Under the pieces are notes generated by a model, which saw only the letters and a program-made list of their open reading frames with translations, made no database searches and was not told the DNA's origin. Positions 1 through 7,802 of a DNA stretch of 11,952 bases are shown here, piece by piece. The position numbers and the translations under genes are program-made. The stretch comes from Clostridia bacterium. Lineage in GTDB: Bacteria > Bacillota_A > Clostridia > Christensenellales > Aristaeellaceae. The stretch's first letter is position 1, and the number at the start of each line of letters is the position of its first letter. The stretch lies in NCBI GenBank assembly GCA_017397695.1, contig JAFQIF010000068.1:1-11952 (forward strand), written 5' to 3'.

Positions 1-36
1 CTGAGCGAGCAGGAGCAGGAAGAATATCTTGCCTAA
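1..36 (+). pseudogene. End of upstream half of the SH3-repeat gene, cut by an in-frame TAA
   Basis: Frame 1 is open from the left edge and reads LSEQEQEEYLA before a TAA at 34-36. After the stop the same frame continues without interruption as LEASKATPTP and then into an SH3 domain. The same linker occurs 321 bases later as [21 protein letters not shown], so the stop sits exactly where that copy has Gln (CAG at 355-357). This segment is therefore the C-terminal end of an upstream SH3 unit of the same protein, not a separate gene. CAA to TAA would be one substitution; CAG to TAA needs two. A sequencing or assembly error is possible. Confidence 0.7.
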
Positions 37-138
37 CTGGAAGCTTCCAAGGCCACCCCGACCCCGACCATTGAGCCCACCGCCACGCCGGAGCCGACTG
101 CGACCCCCGCGCCGCAGCGCCTGGATATCTTCGCCCGC

Positions 139-1899
139 GTGCTCAACGACGGCACGCCGCTGCGCGGCAACCCGGATCCCAACGCCTATCTGCAGAATAT
201 CCTCGCTCAGGAGACCGTGGTCTTCCTCTTCCAGAGCCAGGTGGCAGCGGACGGCATGACCTGGTATCTGGTGCAGCACAGCGGTCAGTGGGGCTATATC
301 CGCGCGGATCTCGTGCGTCCGATGGGCGAGCAGGAGACGGCGGACTATCTGGCCCAGCTGGAAGCTGAGCTCGCCACCCCGACCCCGATGCCGCAGGTGA
401 CCCCGGAGCCGATTGGCCCGGATTCCACCAGCGCCTATGCCAAGCTGATCAAGGACAAGGTGAACCTGCGCCGCACGCCGTCCCTGTCCGGCACGTCTGT
501 GGACCGCGTGCCGCAGAACACGCTGCTGCTGGTGCTGGGCAGCGAATATGACGGCACCTATACCTGGTATCAGGTGAACTACGACGGCAGGGAAGGCTAC
601 ATCCGCAGCGATATGGCGCAGATGCTGACCATCAGCGAGCTGACCGATTATTATAAGCAGCAGATGGAAGCCTCCAAGCCGGGCGCGAGCGTTACCCCGA
701 ACAAGAACAACAACACCGACGTGGTGATCAACGGCTCTCCGCTGCAGGATCTCATCCCTGTGGACGGCAGCTGGACGAACAATGTGGTCAGCGGCATGCC
801 CAGCTACGCCACCGCCACGCCGGATCCAAACGCCACTCCGACCCCGCAGCCGCCGGCCAAGCTGGCCGCGCTCATCCGCTTCAGCGGCGATATGACCGTG
901 AACAACGTTCCGGCGCTGACGCAGACCGCTTCCTTCTCCGTCTATGGCAAGACCAAGGCATATACGACCGTCACCGCGACGGTGGAAGTGACCGTAGAAA
1001 TCCCGGCGGCGAACGCCCCGCAGAATTTCGGTCTGGTTGCTTCTGCGATTGCGGAAAACGCGCAGACGGTGAAGAAGACCGTCGGCCAGGCTGTTGCGGA
1101 TAAGAACGGCCTGTTCGAGATGAATGTGACGCTGCCGGGCGAGGGCGAGTATATCGTCGAATTCGCCAACAGCGAGGGCTCGTTCGCGCAGTATGGCGTG
1201 ACCTACGATGATGGCGCAACCCCGATCCCCGTTCCCACTGCGACGGCTCAGCCCCTGCCGACTGCCATGCCGGTCGAGGAGGAGAGCGGCATGGGCATCT
1301 GGCCGTTTGTGATCGGCGGACTGCTGATCGCCATTGCGGCTGCCGTCTACGGCGTGTATGTGTACCGCCGCAGGACGGAGGAAGAAGAGGACGAGGAAGA
1401 CGAGGATGAAGAGACCGAAATGCGCCAGGCGCAGCTGAACATGCAGCGCCAGCGTGCGGCTTCCTCTGCCGGGCAGGCTGCCCCCTCCGCGCCGAAGGCC
1501 CCGACCTCTGCCGTGATCCCGGGCGCTCAGCGCGCGCCGCGTACGCCGCAGAGCGCGCAGGGCGATGTGCCGTCCTACATGAGAAATGCGGAAGCGAAGA
1601 CGCCGGTCAGCCCGTATGCCAGACCGACTGCGCCGCAGGCTCCGATCGTGCCGAAGGCCCCGGAAGCCCCGGTTGTGCCGAAGGCTCCGGAAGCCCCGGT
1701 TGCTCCGGTTGCACCGAAGGCCCCGGAAGCTCCGGTTGCCCCGGTTGCACCGAAGGCCCCGGAAGCCCCGGTTGCTCCGGCTGCGCCGAAGGCCCCGGAA
1801 GCTCCGGTCGCGCCGAAGGCTCCGGTGAGTGATGAGCCTGAGCAGACCGTGACGGCCACGCGCCGCCGCCGTCGTCCGCCGGTGGATCCCAATGCGTAA
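139..1899 (+). CDS. Bacterial SH3-domain membrane protein with Pro/Ala-repeat cytoplasmic tail (5'-truncated by nonsense codon)
   Basis: Probable surface or envelope protein of unknown role. Numbering from the GTG at 139, an SH3-like domain covers about residues 1-62 (ends [11 protein letters not shown]) and a second about 99-163 (VNLRRTPS at the start, [10 protein letters not shown] at the end). Thr/Pro linkers follow, then a beta-rich, possibly Ig-like region at about 230-355. One membrane span lies at about 387-409, followed by RRR, a very acidic stretch, and a Pro/Ala/Lys/Glu repeat tail ending in RRRRR near the C-terminus. The arrangement predicts outside N-terminal domains and a cytoplasmic tail. 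The GTG is only the first possible start after the TAA at 34-36. It has no ribosome binding site and falls inside the first SH3 strand ([13 protein letters not shown], matching [13 protein letters not shown] in domain 2), so the true gene very likely begins left of the window and this copy is broken or misread. A strong terminator follows. SH3 domains of this kind often bind peptidoglycan; that role is inferred. Confidence 0.7.
   Translation: MLNDGTPLRGNPDPNAYLQNILAQETVVFLFQSQVAADGMTWYLVQHSGQWGYIRADLVRPMGEQETADYLAQLEAELATPTPMPQVTPEPIGPDSTSAYAKLIKDKVNLRRTPSLSGTSVDRVPQNTLLLVLGSEYDGTYTWYQVNYDGREGYIRSDMAQMLTISELTDYYKQQMEASKPGASVTPNKNNNTDVVINGSPLQDLIPVDGSWTNNVVSGMPSYATATPDPNATPTPQPPAKLAALIRFSGDMTVNNVPALTQTASFSVYGKTKAYTTVTATVEVTVEIPAANAPQNFGLVASAIAENAQTVKKTVGQAVADKNGLFEMNVTLPGEGEYIVEFANSEGSFAQYGVTYDDGATPIPVPTATAQPLPTAMPVEEESGMGIWPFVIGGLLIAIAAAVYGVYVYRRRTEEEEDEEDEDEETEMRQAQLNMQRQRAASSAGQAAPSAPKAPTSAVIPGAQRAPRTPQSAQGDVPSYMRNAEAKTPVSPYARPTAPQAPIVPKAPEAPVVPKAPEAPVAPVAPKAPEAPVAPVAPKAPEAPVAPAAPKAPEAPVAPKAPVSDEPEQTVTATRRRRRPPVDPNA
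1651..1827 (+). repeat. In-frame Pro/Ala-rich tandem repeat (27- and 36-bp units)
   Basis: Five units begin with PKAPEAPV and a sixth is partial. Unit lengths are 27, 36, 36, 36 and 27 bases (starts 1651, 1678, 1714, 1750, 1786), then PKAPV at 1813. Length changes are whole multiples of 9 bases (APV/APA triplets), so the frame is kept. Units differ at third codon positions (gcc/gct, gtt/gtg/gtc), which suggests selection on the protein rather than a very recent expansion. The array encodes an extended, flexible cytoplasmic segment of the SH3 protein. Confidence 0.85.
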
Positions 1900-1910
1900 T
1901 ATCTGAATCA

Positions 1911-1940
1911 AAGCCGCCCATCCAAACGGATGGGCGGCTT
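1911..1940 (+). terminator. Strong intrinsic terminator after the SH3 gene
   Basis: A perfect 13-bp stem, AAGCCGCCCATCC (1911-1923) with GGATGGGCGGCTT (1928-1940), closes an AAAC loop. It starts 12 bases after the TAA stop at 1897-1899. The downstream tract is only moderately T-rich (CTTGCTTTG). It separates the SH3 gene from the next operon. Confidence 0.9.
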
Positions 1941-1941
1941 C

Positions 1942-1970
1942 TTGCTTTGTGCGCGGCGGCATGATATCAT
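1942..1970 (+). promoter_or_regulatory. Candidate sigma-A extended -10 promoter for the membrane protein-helicase operon
   Basis: TTGCTT (1942-1947) and TATCAT (1965-1970) are separated by 17 bases, and TG at 1962-1963 gives the extended -10 form TGnTATCAT. The -10 matches the consensus at five of six positions; the -35 is weak. Transcription would start near 1977, about 37 bases before the ATG at 2014. The -35 overlaps the T-rich tail of the preceding terminator. Confidence 0.5.
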
Positions 1971-2013
1971 ACAGTCATGGGAAAGGATCCATCGCGGAAG
2001 CGGAGGTTTGGAT

Positions 2014-4299
2014 ATGGGGAAAAAGATAGGGAGCATTGCGGCGCTGTGGCTCATACTGGCGGCGCTTGTCTTGATCTATACGAACAGAGGCGAATACACC
2101 TGGTCGTTTGATGGAGAAGAGACGGCGCAGGTGATGATCAGCGGCGAAACGGCAGCGCTGCGCGAAGCGCAGGCGCAGGCCGCTATGGCCCGCGAGAAGG
2201 CCGAGGCGCGCGAGCGCACCATGAGCGGCGACTGGGGCAAGGCGGACCAGTATGGCGGCGCGCCGAAAACGCGACCTGCCGTGGACGGTGAGCTGGGCAT
2301 GAACCTGATGTGGGGCGCGTATGAGGCGGAGATTTCTTATACCTCGCCGCAGGCGCTGGATGTACGCGTGGTCAGCGCGCTGCGCGATTCCTTTATTGCG
2401 GGCGGGCATGCGCAGCTTGCGCCGGGCGAAGGAACGGAGGTGCTCCCCTTTGAACTGACGGACGCATGCGAGCGGGTGACGATCGCCTGCGATCTGCCCC
2501 AGGGCGCGCAGATTCACGGCGTTACCGTGCGCAGGGCCGACACGGGCGTGATTTCGCGTGATCTGGCAGCATATGCGGCGTTTGCCGGCGTGGTGCTCAC
2601 GGCGCTGCTCGTGCTCACATGGGACAGGCGGCCCAACGGTCGGGCGCGCAGGCGCGATGCGCTGATCGTGGTCCTCATGGCGCTGTTTGCGTCCATGCCG
2701 CTTCTGTGGAAGGGCATTTACGATGGACACGATCTCTTCTTCCATCTTGCCAGAATCGAGGGCATTGCCAGCGGCCTGCGTGCCGGGCAGTTCCCTGTGC
2801 GTATCCATGCATCGACCCTGCTGGGCTACGGCTATGCAGCGCCGCAGTTCTATCCGGAGCTGTTTTTGTATATCCCGGCGGCGCTGCGCCTTGCGGGCGT
2901 GTCTCTGGCGGGCAGCGTACGCTTGTTTGAGATAATGATCAATTTCGCCACGGCGGCGGTATGCTATATGAGCGCGCGCGGCATGCTGCGCAGCCGCCGC
3001 ATCGCGCTGGGCGCGGCGATGCTCTACACCCTGTGCAGCTACCGCATTGCCAATATGTATGTGCGCGCAACGATGGGCGAAAGCCTGGCGATGATCTTCT
3101 TCCCGCTGCTTTTGTGGGCAGCATATGAAGTGTTTGCAGGCGACGAAAAGAAATGGCCGTTGATGGCGCTGGCGATGACGGGCATCTTCATGAGCCACCT
3201 GCTCAGCACGCTCTTTGCCGTGGGGCTTTGTGCGCTGGGCGCGCTGATATGCGTCGTGCGGCTTGTGCACGAGCCGCGCAGGATTCTCGCCTGCGCAAAG
3301 GCTGCGGGTGTGATGCTCCTGTGCTCCATGTGGTTTCTTGTGCCGTTTCTCTCGTATTCGCGCGAGGGCATCAGCACCAGCGTGGCGGTGATGGCCAGCG
3401 AGCACGTGCTGCGCCCGGGCGCGCTGCTGGTGGGCTTTGCCGGCGCGGCGAAGGATCTGCCGTATGCGGCGACGGATTTTTCCTACACGGTGGGCGTGGT
3501 GCCGGGCCTTGCGGTGATGCTGGGCTGTGCGCTTGTGCTCGTGCGCGCATTTATCGGCGGTGAAAAGCAGGAGGGCGGCCGCATAGCCGGTGTACTGCTG
3601 GCGCTGGGCGCGCTTATGCTGCTGGGCGCGACGCAGGCGTTTCCGTGGGAATGGGCGTGCAGCCTGCCCAGGCCGTATTCCACGTTCTTCAAGCAGATTC
3701 AGTATCCGTGGCGGCTGGTGGGCGCGGCGATGCCGATGCTCGCCTTCTGCGCGGCCTGGGGCTATATGAAGGAGGAAAGGACGCGCTCGCAGGCATTGTG
3801 CCTGATTGCAGCGCTGTGCGTGGTCTTTGCCGGACACGGCATGCAGATGGTGGTGCAGGATGTGCCGCTGCTGGAGAAAGAGAGCTTCTGCGATACGCGT
3901 ATTGAGCAGTACGAATACACCTATGAGCGCACGGAGAAAAGCGCGCTGGCGCCGGGCGAGATTGCGGTGCTGGATGCGCCGGCATATCAGGTGCGCGAAT
4001 ACAGCAAGCGGGGCACGAACATGAGCTTTACGCTGGATGCGCCGCAAGGCTTGTCCGGCGTGGAGGTGCCGCTGCTGTATTATCCGGGATACCGCGCCGA
4101 GGCGAACGGAGAAAGCTGCCGCGTAGCCATGGGCGAGAACAACGTGATCCGCCTGTACGGCGTGCCGGGCGGCGAGAATATCGCCATCCGTGTCTGGTAT
4201 GAGGCGCCGGCTGTATGGCAGGCGTCACTGGGTGTGAGCGCGGCGGGCGCTGCGCTGCTGGGCGTGCTGCTTGCGGCGATGAAACGGAGGCGCGCATGA
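2014..4299 (+). CDS. Polytopic membrane protein, YfhO/PTPS-related GT-C-like family
   Basis: A 761-residue membrane protein. One span at about residues 6-24 is followed by a large extracytoplasmic region to about 183, whose Ala/Glu/Arg-rich first part (about 45-72) looks helical. About a dozen further spans follow, starting near 184 and 215, then a mainly soluble region and a last span ending in KRRRA. The segment GHDLFFHLAR (about 238-247) lies in the first loop after a span, where GT-C glycosyltransferases and the '6-pyruvoyl-tetrahydropterin synthase-related membrane protein' family carry an acidic D-H motif. The surrounding text (GQFPVRI, GYGYAAPQFYPELFLYIPA) is typical of that family. 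These proteins are thought to move sugars from lipid carriers; the substrate here is unknown. The ATG at 2014 is chosen because CGGAGG at 2001-2006 precedes it by 7 bases; the in-frame ATG at 1930 lies within the terminator stem. The stop overlaps the next start (ATGA). Confidence 0.75.
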   Translation: MGKKIGSIAALWLILAALVLIYTNRGEYTWSFDGEETAQVMISGETAALREAQAQAAMAREKAEARERTMSGDWGKADQYGGAPKTRPAVDGELGMNLMWGAYEAEISYTSPQALDVRVVSALRDSFIAGGHAQLAPGEGTEVLPFELTDACERVTIACDLPQGAQIHGVTVRRADTGVISRDLAAYAAFAGVVLTALLVLTWDRRPNGRARRRDALIVVLMALFASMPLLWKGIYDGHDLFFHLARIEGIASGLRAGQFPVRIHASTLLGYGYAAPQFYPELFLYIPAALRLAGVSLAGSVRLFEIMINFATAAVCYMSARGMLRSRRIALGAAMLYTLCSYRIANMYVRATMGESLAMIFFPLLLWAAYEVFAGDEKKWPLMALAMTGIFMSHLLSTLFAVGLCALGALICVVRLVHEPRRILACAKAAGVMLLCSMWFLVPFLSYSREGISTSVAVMASEHVLRPGALLVGFAGAAKDLPYAATDFSYTVGVVPGLAVMLGCALVLVRAFIGGEKQEGGRIAGVLLALGALMLLGATQAFPWEWACSLPRPYSTFFKQIQYPWRLVGAAMPMLAFCAAWGYMKEERTRSQALCLIAALCVVFAGHGMQMVVQDVPLLEKESFCDTRIEQYEYTYERTEKSALAPGEIAVLDAPAYQVREYSKRGTNMSFTLDAPQGLSGVEVPLLYYPGYRAEANGESCRVAMGENNVIRLYGVPGGENIAIRVWYEAPAVWQASLGVSAAGAALLGVLLAAMKRRRA

Positions 4300-6569
4300 G
4301 CCGCCCCGTTGTGCGCATGAGCGCACGTGCCGTGGTGGAGACGACGCTGCATGAGAGCGATCTGACCCCGGCGGGTGCTAGTGCACGCCGTATGCAGGAG
4401 GGCTCCGCTGCACACCGGGCACGGCAGGGCAGCGCGCTTGAGCGAGAATACCGCAAAGAGGTGGCGCTTTCTGCCGACTACGAGGGGGAAGCGCTGCTTT
4501 TGCACGTTTCAGGGCGTGCAGACGGCATCTTTTTGAACGCGGATGGCGAAACCGTGATCGAGGAGATCAAGCTGGGCGCGTCGGGGCAGGCGCTTGTGCC
4601 GGCGCATAGGGCGCAGGCGGCAATATACGGTCATATGCTCTGCGCGGCGGAGGGAATGGACGGCGTATGGCTGCGCGTGCTGTATGTGGATGTGCACGGC
4701 GGCGAGGTGGCCGTATACGAGGAAAGGCAGACGGCGCAGGCGCTTTGTGCAGAGTTTGACAGGCTGTGCAGCGCGGCATGTGCGTGGGAGGAAAAAAAGC
4801 TCTGCCGCCGTCAGGCGCGGGATGAGTCTCTTTCTGAACTGGCGTTTCCGTTTGACGCCTATCGCGCCGGACAGCGCAAGTTTGCGGCGAATGTGTATAT
4901 CGCCCTTCGGGAGAAAAAGCGCCTGTTTGCGCAGGCACCCACGGGCATCGGAAAGACGATGGCGGCGCTGTATCCGGCGCTCAAGGCCATCGGCGAGGGT
5001 AGATGCGCCCGGGCGGTGTTCCTCACGGCGCGCACGACGGGCCGCCGAAGCGCCCTGGACGCTATGGCGACGCTCCATGAGCGGGGCGCACGGGCGCTGG
5101 CGGCTGAAATCACGGCCAAGGATAAGATCTGTCCGCGCACTGTGCGCGATTGCAGGCCGGAGAGTTGTCCGATGGCGGCGGGATTTTACGACAGGCTGCC
5201 GGGCGCGCTTGAAGAAGCGCTGAATATGCGGCTGCTGGACCGCGCGGCCATCGAAGCGCTGGCGCAGAGGCACGGGATTTGTCCGTTTGAATTGTCGCTG
5301 GAGATCGCGATGCTGTCCGATGTGGCGGTATGCGATTACAACTATGTGTTCGATCCGCTGACGGAGATGGACAGACTGCTGTCCGGCCCCGGCGGCGCAT
5401 GCCTGCTGGTGGATGAAGCACACCAGCTTGCCCCGCGCGTGCGCGATGCGTATTCCGCGCAGGTGAGCCTGGACGAACTCAGAAGCCTTCGCCGCGAAAC
5501 GGGCAGGGCGCTGGGCAGGAAAAACAGACTCTACCGCGCACTTGGCGGCGCCGTATCAGCCATGAAGGAGATCGCCGCGCGGGAGGATTTCGAGAGCCTG
5601 TCTGCGCCGCCCGAGGTGCTTGGCGAGGCGATGCGGCGCGTGCGCGATGCGGCGGGCGAGCAGCTGGCGCAGGGCGCAGGCAAGCAGGCGGCGGACAGCT
5701 TCTCGCTTGCTGTGGCGTATCTGCTGGCAGCCGAGCGATTTGACGTGCGCTACGCGCTGCTCTGCGGCGGCGGGGAAAAGCATGCGCGCATGGAGCTGGC
5801 GCTGCTGAGCGCGGCCGATGAGATTCTGGAAAGCACCAAAAGGGCAAAGGGCACGGTGTATTTTTCGGCGACGCTTGCGCCGTTTGATGCGATGCGCAGG
5901 ATGCTGGGCAGCGAGGAGGGCGACGCGAGCCTGCTGTTGCCCTCGCCGTTTGATCCGGCGCAGCTTACAGCACGGATTGAACCCATCGATATCCGCTATG
6001 CCAGCCGGGAACAGACCGCGCCGCAAGTGGCGGACGCCATTTCCGTGCACCTGAAGGAGAATGACGGCAATACGATGGTATTCTTCCCTTCGTATGCGTA
6101 CATGACGCGCATTGCCGAAATCCTGCTGGGGCAGGAAGGGATGCTTGGCGAAAATTTCCAGCGCGAGAAGCGCGGCATGAGCGAGGAAGAGCGAAATGAG
6201 CTGCTTTCTGCGTTTGAGTGCACAGACGGCGAGCGCGTGGTGCTGCTGGCCGTGCTGGGCGGTTCGTTTGGCGAGGGCGTCGATCTGCCGGGTGACAGGC
6301 TCAAAAATGTGATCATCATATCCACGGGACTGCCCGTGCCGGATGAACGCGTGAAGGCGATGCAGGCGTATTACGACGCCATTGGCGAGGATGGCTTCTA
6401 TCTGTGCATGACGCTGCCGGGGATGGTGCGCGTGATTCAGGCTGCCGGCCGGCTGATCCGGACGGGCAGCGACACGGGCACGCTGTTGCTGATTGACAGC
6501 CGCTACCGCTACGACGGCATCCGCCGCCTGCTCAGCGGCACGCTGGCTGGAAGCGCGCTGGGCGTATGA
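4296..6569 (+). CDS. DinG/XPD-type Fe-S DNA helicase with N-terminal PD-(D/E)XK nuclease domain
   Basis: A 757-residue protein with two catalytic modules. The N-terminal module has the RecB/Cas4-like nuclease signature: D76 in GRADGI, E90-x-K92 in EEIK, and Q107-x3-Y111. The helicase part has a Q-motif-like YRAGQ (189-193), Walker A APTGIGKT (214-221), four cysteines placed as in the XPD/DinG Fe-S domain (C279, C286, C291, C329), the DEAH box at 373-376 (LLVDEAH), and motif VI QAAGRLIR (715-722). Family members are superfamily 2 helicases moving 5' to 3' on single-stranded DNA, acting in repair and replication-conflict processing. The nuclease suggests flap or end trimming, by analogy with Dna2-type fusions; this is inference. 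GGAGG at 4286-4290 lies 5 bases before the ATG, and the 4-base overlap with the membrane-protein gene implies translational coupling. It is not a dnaQ-fused DinG, because the N-terminus shows PD-(D/E)XK rather than exonuclease motifs. Confidence 0.88.
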   Translation: MSRPVVRMSARAVVETTLHESDLTPAGASARRMQEGSAAHRARQGSALEREYRKEVALSADYEGEALLLHVSGRADGIFLNADGETVIEEIKLGASGQALVPAHRAQAAIYGHMLCAAEGMDGVWLRVLYVDVHGGEVAVYEERQTAQALCAEFDRLCSAACAWEEKKLCRRQARDESLSELAFPFDAYRAGQRKFAANVYIALREKKRLFAQAPTGIGKTMAALYPALKAIGEGRCARAVFLTARTTGRRSALDAMATLHERGARALAAEITAKDKICPRTVRDCRPESCPMAAGFYDRLPGALEEALNMRLLDRAAIEALAQRHGICPFELSLEIAMLSDVAVCDYNYVFDPLTEMDRLLSGPGGACLLVDEAHQLAPRVRDAYSAQVSLDELRSLRRETGRALGRKNRLYRALGGAVSAMKEIAAREDFESLSAPPEVLGEAMRRVRDAAGEQLAQGAGKQAADSFSLAVAYLLAAERFDVRYALLCGGGEKHARMELALLSAADEILESTKRAKGTVYFSATLAPFDAMRRMLGSEEGDASLLLPSPFDPAQLTARIEPIDIRYASREQTAPQVADAISVHLKENDGNTMVFFPSYAYMTRIAEILLGQEGMLGENFQREKRGMSEEERNELLSAFECTDGERVVLLAVLGGSFGEGVDLPGDRLKNVIIISTGLPVPDERVKAMQAYYDAIGEDGFYLCMTLPGMVRVIQAAGRLIRTGSDTGTLLLIDSRYRYDGIRRLLSGTLAGSALGV

Positions 6570-6573
6570 ATCC

Positions 6574-6611
6574 AAAAAGGCTTTCTTTGCTGATGCACAG
6601 AAAGCCTTTTT
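6574..6611. terminator. Bidirectional terminator between convergent operons
   Basis: A perfect 13-bp inverted repeat, AAAAAGGCTTTCT (6574-6586) with AGAAAGCCTTTTT (6599-6611), encloses a 12-base loop. A-runs on the left and T-runs on the right give a U-tract in both directions. It lies 4 bases after the helicase stop and 15 bases after the gerC stop as read on the minus strand, so one element ends both operons. Confidence 0.9.
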
Positions 6612-6626
6612 TCTATGGAAGATCCA

Positions 6627-7802
6627 TCACAATATCCGGATATCCGCCGATATACGCATGGGCAGGGTCTCGTATTCATCCGGCCAGAGTCGGCTTTCCC
6701 AGTGGTCGATCGTGGGGCTTTTGCGGATGGCGATGCGCCCGAAGCCGACGGCGTCGCAGGAGGCGGCGCGCAGCTTGAGCAGCACGCTCATGGCTTTGCG
6801 CTCCAGCTGCGCGGCGAGCGGCGTTTCATCCGTGCTTACTTCACCTGCGGCGTGGCGCAGGTTCATGGCGATATGCACGCTGAGCGTGCCGTCTTCGTCG
6901 ATACGCCTTCTCACGCGCGTGGGCAGGTTCACCTTGTATTGCGCGCCTTCGATGAACGTGGTGCGCCGCTGCGCCTTGCCCATCAGCAGGCAGAGGATGC
7001 CTGTCTCTTCGCCGGTGAGTGTGCCTGTCATGTGCGCGCCGGAGAAGATGGCGCTGCCCAGGTATTCGTTTTCGGCGGGCGATGTGCGCGGCAGGTGTCC
7101 AGGCAGCCGGTCCAGATCGGCTGCGCCGGGAAGGACGAGCGCGCTGTCAAACGCATTGCCTGCGGCATAGACGACGGCGGCGTCGGTCGTGTCTGATTCC
7201 ATCGCGGAGATTACGGCGGAGAGCTGAGCGCGAGGTGGGATGGTGTCCAGCTCGGAGAAGTGATCAAAGAGTACCTCCAGGTATTTGGACAGGCGCAGCC
7301 CCAGAATTGCTCGCTGGCGGCGGATGAAATCGCCTGCGTCATCCGGCGTGACGACGACGACTGCCTCGCCGTTGGCGCGGTACATGGCGTGAATTTCCTT
7401 GAGGATGGAGAGTGTGGCGTCGGTTTCGGCCAGTGCGCGGCTGAGCACGACCTCGCGCAGCTGCGAGAGATTGACCGTGCGCGGCGTGGTCGCGCTGAGC
7501 ATGCTCAGCGCGCGCAGGCAGCTGGGCGCAGTGGCGCTCATGACGATATAACCCGGTTCCGGCGTTCCTGCGCCGGATGCTTTGCTGCTGCTTTGTGGAT
7601 CAGGGCTGCTTTGCGGCATGCCGCCCACAGCCTCCTGCGTGCCGGAGAGCGCCTTGACCGTTACCGTCAGGTTGCCGTCCGGCGCGGGATCCACCGCCAT
7701 GGCGAGCACGAACAGACAGCTTTCGATCTCCTGCCCGCCGCCGCAGCCGCTAAGGGCCAGGCAGAGTGCGGCAAGCAGTGCGCTCAGCAGCAGTTTTTTC
7801 AC
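6627..7802 (-). CDS. gerC: Ger(x)C-family spore germination lipoprotein
   Basis: A 391-residue lipoprotein, the C subunit of a GerA-type germinant receptor placed on the outer face of the spore inner membrane. A short signal peptide (VKKLLLSALLAALCLALSG) ends in the lipobox LSGC, so C20 would be lipidated. The body follows the family pattern: LAMAVDP at the start, NLSQLREVVLS in the middle, GSAIFSGAHMTGTLTGEETG at the start of the C-terminal part, and a final FGRIAIRKSP ... W. Length is normal for the family. The start is a GTG at 7802; AAAGGGGG (7810-7817) lies 7 bases upstream, and no ATG upstream of the signal peptide is usable. The GTGA overlap with gerB shows coupled translation. A Gln/Ser/Pro-rich insert (GGMPQSSPDPQSSSK) near residue 50 is probably a loop. 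The assignment of family is firm; the germinant is unknown. Confidence 0.9.
   Translation of the reverse strand: MKKLLLSALLAALCLALSGCGGGQEIESCLFVLAMAVDPAPDGNLTVTVKALSGTQEAVGGMPQSSPDPQSSSKASGAGTPEPGYIVMSATAPSCLRALSMLSATTPRTVNLSQLREVVLSRALAETDATLSILKEIHAMYRANGEAVVVVTPDDAGDFIRRQRAILGLRLSKYLEVLFDHFSELDTIPPRAQLSAVISAMESDTTDAAVVYAAGNAFDSALVLPGAADLDRLPGHLPRTSPAENEYLGSAIFSGAHMTGTLTGEETGILCLLMGKAQRRTTFIEGAQYKVNLPTRVRRRIDEDGTLSVHIAMNLRHAAGEVSTDETPLAAQLERKAMSVLLKLRAASCDAVGFGRIAIRKSPTIDHWESRLWPDEYETLPMRISADIRIL

Noticed and set aside
34..36. TAA read as glutamine by a variant genetic code
   Set aside because: TAA serves as the natural stop at 1897-1899 (followed by a terminator), at the end of kduI and at the end of gerA.
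1651..1827. CRISPR-like repeat array
   Set aside because: Repeats are contiguous, in frame, degenerate at third codon positions and have no spacers; they encode a Pro/Ala tail.
1975..4047. 690-codon open frame on the minus strand opposite the membrane-protein gene
   Set aside because: It is an antisense shadow in GC-rich DNA: Arg/His/Ala-rich, no domains, no ribosome binding site, and the plus-strand frame has clear membrane spans and family motifs.
4215..4295. Longer N-terminus for the nuclease-helicase
   Set aside because: It overlaps the membrane-protein end and lacks a ribosome binding site; the ATG at 4296 has GGAGG and an ATGA overlap.
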